Below are positions 57,201 through 64,000 of a stretch of DNA of 64,000 bases, one piece after another (position 1 is the stretch's first letter; every line of letters starts with the position of its first letter). This DNA is from Nematostella vectensis. Its lineage: Eukaryota; Cnidaria; Anthozoa; Actiniaria; Edwardsiidae. Where the stretch lies: contig NC_064045.1 of the NCBI RefSeq assembly GCF_932526225.1, positions 7,114,998-7,178,997 of the forward strand, in the 5' to 3' direction. Below the pieces are notes generated by a model. That model did no database searches and was not told the DNA's origin. It saw nothing but the letters and a program-made list of their open reading frames with translations. The position numbers and the translations under genes are program-made.

Positions 57201-57746
57201 CACCAAGACACCCATCCCCCCTCTCCACCAAGACACCCATCCCCCCCCTCCACCAAGACACCCATACCCCCTCTCCACCAAGACACCCATCCTTCATCTC
57301 CACCAAGACACCCATCCCCCCTCTCCACCAAGACACGCATTCCCCCTCTCCACCAAGACATCCATCCCCCCTCTCCACCAAGACACCCATTCCCCCTCTC
57401 CAGCAAGACATGCATACCCCCTCTCCACCAAGACACCCATCCTTCCTCTCCACCAAGACCCCATTCCCCTTCTCCAGCAAGACACGTATTCCCCTCTCCA
57501 GCAAGGCACCCATTCCCCCCTCTCTCTTAAGAAACCCTCATCCAAACAAAGAAAACAGGAAATAGAAAACAAATAGACAAGCGAATAGATAAATTAAACA
57601 AGAAACAGAGAATAATGCATTCAAATTACCTTAAAAAGGCCATGGTAAACAACATCAAAGCGGACAAGTGTTGTGAAGAGGCGAATGTCAGTCTCTGTCA
57701 TCTTATCCCCCAACAAGTACCGTTGTCTGGACAATATATCTTCAGC
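54283..57746 (-). CDS. Glutathionyl-hydroquinone reductase (ECM4/YqjG-like), last three exons
   Basis: An enzyme of the Xi class of glutathione transferases that reduces glutathionyl-hydroquinones. Exons on the minus strand: 57,630-57,746 (39 codons), 55,092-55,208 (39 codons) and 54,283-54,378 (31 codons plus TAG), all phase 0 with GT-AG sites. They encode most of the C-terminal helical domain. RQRYLLGDKMTETDIRLFTT and LVRFDVVYHGLFK followed by CNKKRI match the family's RYLFGD-LTEADIRLFTTLVRFD-VY--HFKCN pattern. GFLCDIYQTGGIADTVNMNH and IKIGYW match LYQ-PGVAETVNFDHIK. LNPSGILPIGPIVDF matches the family's INPTGIVP-GP end. The thioredoxin-like domain with the catalytic cysteine is upstream, beyond the window. 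Both introns seen carry 25-bp satellite arrays. Being spliced, it is not bacterial contamination. Confidence 0.88.
54412..54567. mobile_element. Possible small MITE in the last reductase intron
   Basis: CAGCGGCGTAGGCAGGAC at the left and GGCTAGCCCCTG at the right are partly complementary, and the interior has GGGGCCC and GGGGGCCCGGGCCC tracts. This resembles the CAG-ended element at 18,231. The inverted repeats are poor, so the call is tentative. Confidence 0.35.
55430..57525 (-). repeat. 25-bp minisatellite in a reductase intron (~84 copies)
   Basis: The plus-strand unit CCCTCTCCACCAAGACACCC plus ATCCC repeats with a 25-bp period between the exons at 55,208 and 57,630. Edge units near 55,440 and 55,660-55,690 use AGCAAGGCACCCATCCC with CTTCTCCAGCAAG, the form that dominates the second array at 58,887. 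The unit has no stop in most frames, giving 450-720-codon artefact frames on both strands. Confidence 0.97.
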
Positions 57747-57769
57747 CTGAAGAAAGAAAAAATTATGTT

Positions 57770-58886
57770 ACATAGATCCAATAACAGGTTAAAAGTGGAT
57801 TCCTGTGAATACAGAAGTAAAGTGGCATATTTTTCAACAAACAGCAAATAGCAAAATGCCACTTTTATATTGTTTTCTTTCAAACTGATTTGAAATATTT
57901 TATTATCAAGTTTTATACAGATATGGGGCAATAAGTTTTATAAAAACATTGTGTAAAAGAGATGGGGAAATGATTTCTCCATAGAGAGTATTTGGGTAAG
58001 GGAGTGTTCAGCACCACTCCACATGAGTTTTCTGTGCAATCCCCCCTTCGTCAACATCAAAACTTTTTTATACCCCACCCCCCAGGAGAAACCCAAAAAC
58101 TTGTTTGACCCCCCCCTCCTTCTCTTTAAAAATCCACAAAACTACATTTATAATATGAAATATAAATACATATAAACAAATCATGCAATAAAAAACAACC
58201 AGGAAAAAATATTTCTTATTGTCAAATGTGGCCTTGTGGCGTTTTCAAACAGTAAAGAATATGTATCTATACCTATAATCTTTGCATGCCATATATCACT
58301 AGTCCATATCGCGAGGGACAATTTTATATTTTACTGCATGGGACTGTCCTAATAAAAGATTGAATTGTCCTGTGCCCTTGGTCTAATAGATGTCCCAGAT
58401 CTGGTACTCGCGGGGGTGTCCAAAGCAAAGGTATCCGAGTCAGACTTTTTAACACATTGACATTATCTAATAACTTGATGTACTAGTTTCCTAGTATATT
58501 TTACAAATGCATATATTTCAGTTGTTGTTTTTAATTGATCCTATAGGTCAAGCATAAATTAACTACTACCAAGTAATAAAAATTGTTGAAACAGTCATTT
58601 GTGGGAAAGCATTTATGGCTCAACAGCAGTAAACGTAGCCTAAATATGTTATTGGCAACGCTAGGAAACAGATTTTTTTGCATTTTGATTACTCATTTCA
58701 TTAATAATAAATAAAAAAGTTCCTACTTTGAAGGGATGAAACTCTTTTTTACCCCCCATTCTTCAACCACATTGAAACTTTTATGACACTCCCCCCCCAA
58801 TCGACGTATCCAAAACAGTTCTAGCCACCCCCATTTGGGAACCAACCCCCCATCGGCCATAAATAATGAACACCTCCTAAAACAGA
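57770..58886. other. Intronic spacer between the reductase exon and the second array
   Basis: AT-rich sequence with two C-rich patches (near 58,075-58,120 and 58,790-58,860). I searched it by eye for the preceding reductase exon, which should encode the helix before AEDILSRQR, and found none. That exon must lie beyond 64,000, making the intron longer than 6.2 kb. Confidence 0.5.
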
Positions 58887-61800
58887 AGAGGGATGGGTAC
58901 CTTGCTTGGGAAGAGGGATGGATGCCTTGCTGGGGAAGAGGGATGGGTACCTTGCTGGGGAAGAGGGATGGGTACCTTGCTGGAGAAGAGGGATGGGTGC
59001 CTTGCTAGGGAAGAGGGATGGGTACCTTGCTGGAAAAGAGGGATGGGTATCTGCTGGGGAAGAGGGATGGGTACCTTGCTGGGGAAGAGGGATGGGTACC
59101 TTGCTGGGGAAGAGGGATGGGTGCCTTGCTGGGGAAGAGGGATGGGTACCTTGCTGGAGAAGAGAGATGGGTACCTTGCTAGAGAAGAGGGATGGGTACC
59201 TTGCTGGGGAAGAGGGATGGGTGCCTTGCTGGGGAAGAGGGATGGGTACCTTGCTGGAGAAGAGGGATGGGTACCTTGCTGGAGAAGAGGGATGGGTACC
59301 TTGCTGGAGAAGAGGGATGGGTGCCTTGCTGGGGGAGAGGGATGGGTGCCTTGCTGGGGAAGAGGGATGGGTACCTTGCTGGAGAAGAGGGATGGGTACC
59401 TTGCTGGGGAAGAGGGATGGGTACCTTGCTGGGGAAGAGGGATGGGTGCCTTGCTGGGGAAGAGGGATGGGTGCCTTGCTGGAGAAGAGGGATGGGTACC
59501 TTGCAGGGGAAGAGGGATGGGTACCTTGCTGGGGAAGAGGGATGGGTACCTTGCTGGGGAAGAGGGATGGGTGCCTTGCTGGAGAAGAGGGATAGATACC
59601 TTGCTGGGGAAGAGGAATGGATACCTTGCTGTGGAAGAGGGATGGGTGCCTTGCTGGGAAAGAGGGATGGATACCTTGCTGGGGAAGAGGGATGGGTACC
59701 TTGCTGGAGAAGAGGGATGGGTACCTTGCTGGGGAAGAGGGATGGGTGCCTTGCTGGGGAAGAGGGATGGGTACCTTGCTGGGGAAGAGGGATGGGTACC
59801 TTACTGGGGAAGAGAGATGGGCACCTTGCTGGGGAAGAGGGATGGGTACCTTGCTGGGGAAGAGGGATGGGTACCTTGCTGGAGAAGAGGGATGGGTACC
59901 TTGCTGGAGAAGAGGGATGGGTACCTTGCTGGGGAAGAGGGATGGGTGCCTTGCTGGGGAAGAGGGATGGGTACCTTGCTGGAGAAGAGGGATGGGTACC
60001 TTGCTGGAAAAGAGGGATGGGTACCTTGCTGGAGAAGAGGGATGGGTACCTTGCTGGGGAAGAGGGATGGATACCTTGCTGGGGAAGAGGGATGGGTACC
60101 TTGCTGGGGATGAGGGATGGGTGCTTTGCTGGGGAAGAGGGATGGGTACCTTGCTGGAGAAGAGGGATGGGTACCTTGCTGGGGAAGAGGGATGGGTACC
60201 TTACTGGGGAAGAGGGATGGATACCTTGCTGGGGAAGAGGGATGGGTACCTTGCTGGGGAAGAGGGATGGGCGCCTTGCTGGAGAAGAGGGATGGATACC
60301 TTGCTGGGGAAGAGGGATGGGTACCTTGCTGGGGAAGAGGGATAGATACCTTGCTGGGGAAGAGGGATGGATACCTTGCTGGGGAAGAGGGATCGGTGCC
60401 TTGCTGGGGAAGAGGGATGGGTACCTTGCTGGGGAAGAGGGATGGATACCTTGCTGGGAAGAGGGATGGGTGCCTTGCTGGGGAAGAGGGATGGATACCT
60501 TGCTGGGGAAGATGGATGGGTACCTTGCTGGGGAAGAGGGATGGGTGCCTTGCTGGGGAAGAGGGATGGGTATCTGCTGGGAAAGGGGGGTGGGTACCTT
60601 GTTGGAGAAGAGGGATGGGTATCTGCTGGGAAAGGGGGGTGGGTACCTTGTTGGAGAAGAGGGATGGTATCTGCTGGGAAAGGGGGGTGGGTACCTTGCT
60701 GGAGAAGAGGGATGGGTATCTGCTGGGAAAGGGGGGTGGGTACCTTGCTGGGGAAGAGGGATGGGTACCTTGCTGGGGAAGAGGGATGGATACCTTGCTG
60801 GGGAAGAGGGATGGGTGCCTTGCTGGGGAAGAGGGATGGGTACCTTGTTGGGGAAGAGGGATGGGTACCTTGCTGGGGAAGAGGGATGGGTGCCTTGCTG
60901 GGGAAGAGGGATGGGTGCCTTGCTGGGGAAGAGGGATGGGTACCTTGCTGGAGAAGAGGGATGGGTATCTGCTGGGAAAGGGGGGTGGGTACCTTGCTGG
61001 GGAAGAGGGATGTGTGCCTTGCTGGGGAAGAGGGATGGGTGCCTTGCTGGGGAAGAGGGATGGGTACCTTGCTGGGGAAGAGGGATGGGTGCCTTGCTGG
61101 GGAAGAGGGATGGGTACCTTGCTGGAGAAGAGGGATGGGTACCTTGCTGGGGAAGAGGGATGGGTATCTGCTGGGAAAGGGGGGTGGGTACCTTGCTGGA
61201 GAAGAGGGATGGGTGCCTTGCTGGGGAAGAGGGATGGGTACCTTGCTGGAGAAGAGGGATGGGTATCTGCTGGGAAAGGGGGGTGGGTACCTTGCTGGGG
61301 AAGAGGGATGGGTACCTTGCTGGGGAAAAGGGATGGATACCTTGCTGGGGAAGAGGGATGGGTGCCTTGCTGGGGAAGAGGGATGAATACCTTGCTGGGG
61401 AAGAGGGATGGGTACCTTGCTGGGGAAGAGGGATGGGTGCCTTGCTGGGGAAGAGGGATGGGTACCTTGCTGGGGAAGAGGGATGGGTACCTTGCTGGAG
61501 AAGAGGGATGGGTACCTTGCTGGGGAAGAGGGATGGGTACCTTGCTGGGGAAGAGGGATGGGTACCTTGCTGGAGAAGAGGGATGGGTACCTTGCTGGAA
61601 AAGAGGGATGGGTACCTTGCTGGAGAAGAGGGATGGGTACCTTGCTGGGGAAGAGGGATGGATACCTTGCTGGGGAAGAGGGATGGGTACCTTGCTGGGG
61701 ATGAGGGATGGGTGCCTTGCTGGGGAAGAGGGATGGGTACCTTGCTGGAGAAGAGGGATGGGTACCTTGCTGGGGAAGAGGGATGGGTACCTTACTGGGG

Positions 61801-64000
61801 AAGAGGGATGGATACCTTGCTGGGGAAGAGGGATGGGTACCTTGCTGGGGAAGAGGGATGGGCGCCTTGCTGGAGAAGAGGGATGGATACCTTGCTGGGG
61901 AAGAGGGATGGGTACCTTGCTGGGGAAGAGGGATAGATACCTTGCTGGGGAAGAGGGATGGATACCTTGCTGGGGAAGAGGGATCGGTGCCTTGCTGGGA
62001 AGAGGGATGGGTACCTTGCTGGGGAAGAGGGATGGATACCTTGCTGGGGAAGAGGGATGGGTGCCTTGCTGGGGAAGAGGGATGGATACCTTGCTGGGGA
62101 AGATGGATGGGTACCTTGCTGGGGAAGAGGGATGGGTGCCTTGCTGGGGAAGAGGGATGGGTATCTGCTGGGTAAGGGGGGTGGGTACCTTGTTGGAGAA
62201 GAGGGATGGGTACCTTGCTGGGGAAGAGGGATGGGTGCCTTGCTGGGAAAGAGGGATGGGTACCTTGCTGGGGAAGAGGGATGGGTACCTTGCTGGGGAA
62301 GAGGGATGGGTGCCTTGCTGGAAAAGAGAGATGGGTACCTTGCTGGGGAAGAGGGATGGGTGCCTTGCTGGAGAAGAGGGATGGGTGCCTTGCTGGAGAA
62401 GAGGGATGGGTGCCTTGCTGGGGAAGAGGGATGGGTGCCTTGCTGGGGAAGAGGGATGGGTACCTTGCTGGAGAAGAGGGATGGGTACCTTGCTGGAAAA
62501 GAGAGATGGATACCTTGCTGGGGAAGAGAGATGGGATACCTTGCTGGGGAAGAGGGATGGGTGCCTTGCTGGAGAAGAGGGATGGGTGCCTTGCTGGGGA
62601 AGAGGGATGGGTGCCTTGCTGGGGAAGAGGGATGGGTACCTTGCTGGAGAAGAGGGATGGGTACCTTGCTGGAGAAGAGGGATGGGTACCTTGCTGGGGA
62701 AGAGAGATGGGTACCTTGCTGGAGAAGAGGGATGGGTACCTTGCTGGGGAAGAGGGATGGGTACCTTGCTGGAGAAGAGGGATGGGTACCTTGCTGGAGA
62801 AGAGAGATGGGTACCTTGCTGGGGAAGAGGGATGGGTACCTTGCTGGGGAAGAGGGATGGGTACCTTGCTGGGGAAGAGGGATGGGTGCCTTGCTGGAGA
62901 AGAGAGATGGGTACCTTGCTGGAGAAGAGGGATGGGTACCTTGCTGGGGAAGAGGGATGGGTGCCTTGCTGGAGAAGAGGGATGGGTATCTGCTGGGAAA
63001 GGGGGGTGGGTACCTTGCTGGAGAAGAGGGATGGGTACCTTGCTGGGGAAGAGGGATGGGTACCTTGCTGGAGAAGAGGGATGGGTACCTTGCTGGAGAA
63101 GAGAGATGGGTACCTTGCTGGAGAAGAGGGATGGGTACCTTGCTGGGGAAGAGGGATGGGTACCTTGCTGGGGAAGAGGGATGGGTACCTTGCTGGGGAA
63201 GAGGGATGGGTACCTTGCTGGGGAAGAGGGATGGGTACCTTGCTGGGGAAGAGGGATGGGTACCTTGCTGGGGAAGAGGGATGGGTGCCTTGCTGGAAAA
63301 GAGGGATGGGTACCTTGCTGGGGAAGAGGGATGGGTACCTTGCTGGGGAAGAGGGATGGGTGCCTTGCTGGAAAAGAGGGATGGGTACCTTGCTGGGGAA
63401 GAGGGATGGGTACCTTGCTGGAGAAGAGGGATGGGTACCTTGCTGGGGAAGAGGGATGGGTACCTTGCTGGGGAAGAGGGATGGATACCTTGCTGGGGAA
63501 GAGGGATGGGTACCTTGCTGGGGAAGAGAGATGGGTACCTTGCTGGGGAAGAGGGATGGGTACCTTGCTGGGGAAGAGGGATGGGTATCTTGCTGGGGAA
63601 GAGGGATGGGTACCTTGCTGGGGAAGAGGGATGGGTACCTTGCTGGGGGAGAGGGATGGGTACCTTGCTGGGGAAGAGGGATGGGTGCCTTGCTGGAAAA
63701 GAGGGATGGGTGCCTTGCTGGGGAAGAGGGATGGGTACCTTGCTAGGGAAGAGGGATGGGTACCTTGCTGGGGAAGAGGGATGGGTGCCTTGCTGGAGAA
63801 GAGGGATGGGTACCTTGCTGGGGAAGAGGGATGGGTACCTTGCTGGAGAAGAGGGATGGGTACCTTGCTGGGGAAGAGGGATGGGTACCTTGCTGGAGAA
63901 GAGGGATGGGTACCTTGCTGGAGAAGAGAGATGGGTACCTTGCTGGGGAAGAGGGATGGGTACCTTGCTGGGGAAGAGGGATGGGTACCTTGCTGGGGAA
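58887..64000 (+). repeat. 25-bp minisatellite, opposite orientation (~200 copies, runs off the window)
   Basis: The unit GGGGAAGAGGGATGGGTACC plus TTGCT repeats with a 25-bp period to the end of the window. It matches the reverse complement of the first array at about 19 of 25 positions, so the arrays are related and opposed. A marker unit (GGTATCTGCTGGGAAAGGGG) recurs many times. A block with landmarks at 60,107, 60,392 and 60,511 recurs at 61,698, 61,983 and 62,102 (offset 1,591 bp). Frames of up to 1,209 codons are artefacts. Confidence 0.97.

Noticed and set aside
55400-57572. Proline-rich (721, 702 codon) and Gly/Trp-rich (557, 469 codon) frames on both strands
   Set aside because: The same artefact from the first 25-bp array. 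Simultaneous long frames on both strands and the flanking reductase exons argue against coding.
59192-63746. Open frames of 914 and 1,209 codons with a GLY/TRP/ARG-rich 25-residue period
   Set aside because: They follow from a stop-free 25-bp unit read in rotating frames (25 x 3 = 75). Overlapping frames are equally long, and the array lies in an intron of the reductase gene.

Overview
The window is eukaryotic and most likely from an early-branching animal; a cnidarian such as a sea anemone or coral is my best guess. Genes have small introns with GT-AG sites, the composition is AT-leaning, and several gene types are shared with animals (RPL3, NDUFB10, B-box/NHL, F-box/LRR, ANKRD34-like ankyrin genes). 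A Cwc2-type splicing factor and a glutathionyl-hydroquinone reductase are present, families I associate mainly with fungi, plants and bacteria. The species is an inference; no search was run.

Layout. 1-2,660: short tandem duplications and a MITE-like foldback, with no convincing gene. 2,667-10,832: one 8.2-kb minisatellite of 35/36-bp units with higher-order duplications (1,983, 1,672 and 643 bp). 10,840-11,440: two candidate orphan exons. 11,459-16,350: a 77-bp satellite interrupted by a 2.2-kb Foldback-like element whose inverted arms are themselves tandem arrays. 16,625-18,215: a new two-exon gene model running into a 60-bp (20-codon) repeat. 19,868-20,114: a MITE with 28-bp inverted ends. 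20,245-24,982: RPL3 (minus) and NDUFB10 (plus), divergent on a shared promoter region. 28,861-32,902: the 3' part of a gene for a Ser/Thr-rich single-pass membrane protein, joined here from six phase-compatible exons. 34,235-35,332: Cwc2-like splicing factor. 36,310-37,626: F-box/LRR protein. 40,492-42,459: B-box/coiled-coil/NHL protein without a visible RING. 44,033-45,188: DNA transposon with long inverted ends and a GCTC target-site duplication. 46,341-53,679: three intronless ankyrin paralogues sharing a C-terminal motif. 54,283-57,746: the last three exons of an ECM4/YqjG-type glutathionyl-hydroquinone reductase (minus); its introns hold two opposed arrays of related 25-bp units, the second running off the window.

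The genes do not form one pathway. The recurring feature is tandem duplication in introns and at splice sites: five tandem 5' splice sites in RPL3, an NDUFB10 intron built wholly from ~64-bp units, a minisatellite ending at an acceptor in the membrane-protein gene, and more than 7 kb of 25-bp arrays in the reductase gene. Long open frames through the arrays are artefacts of stop-free repeat units.
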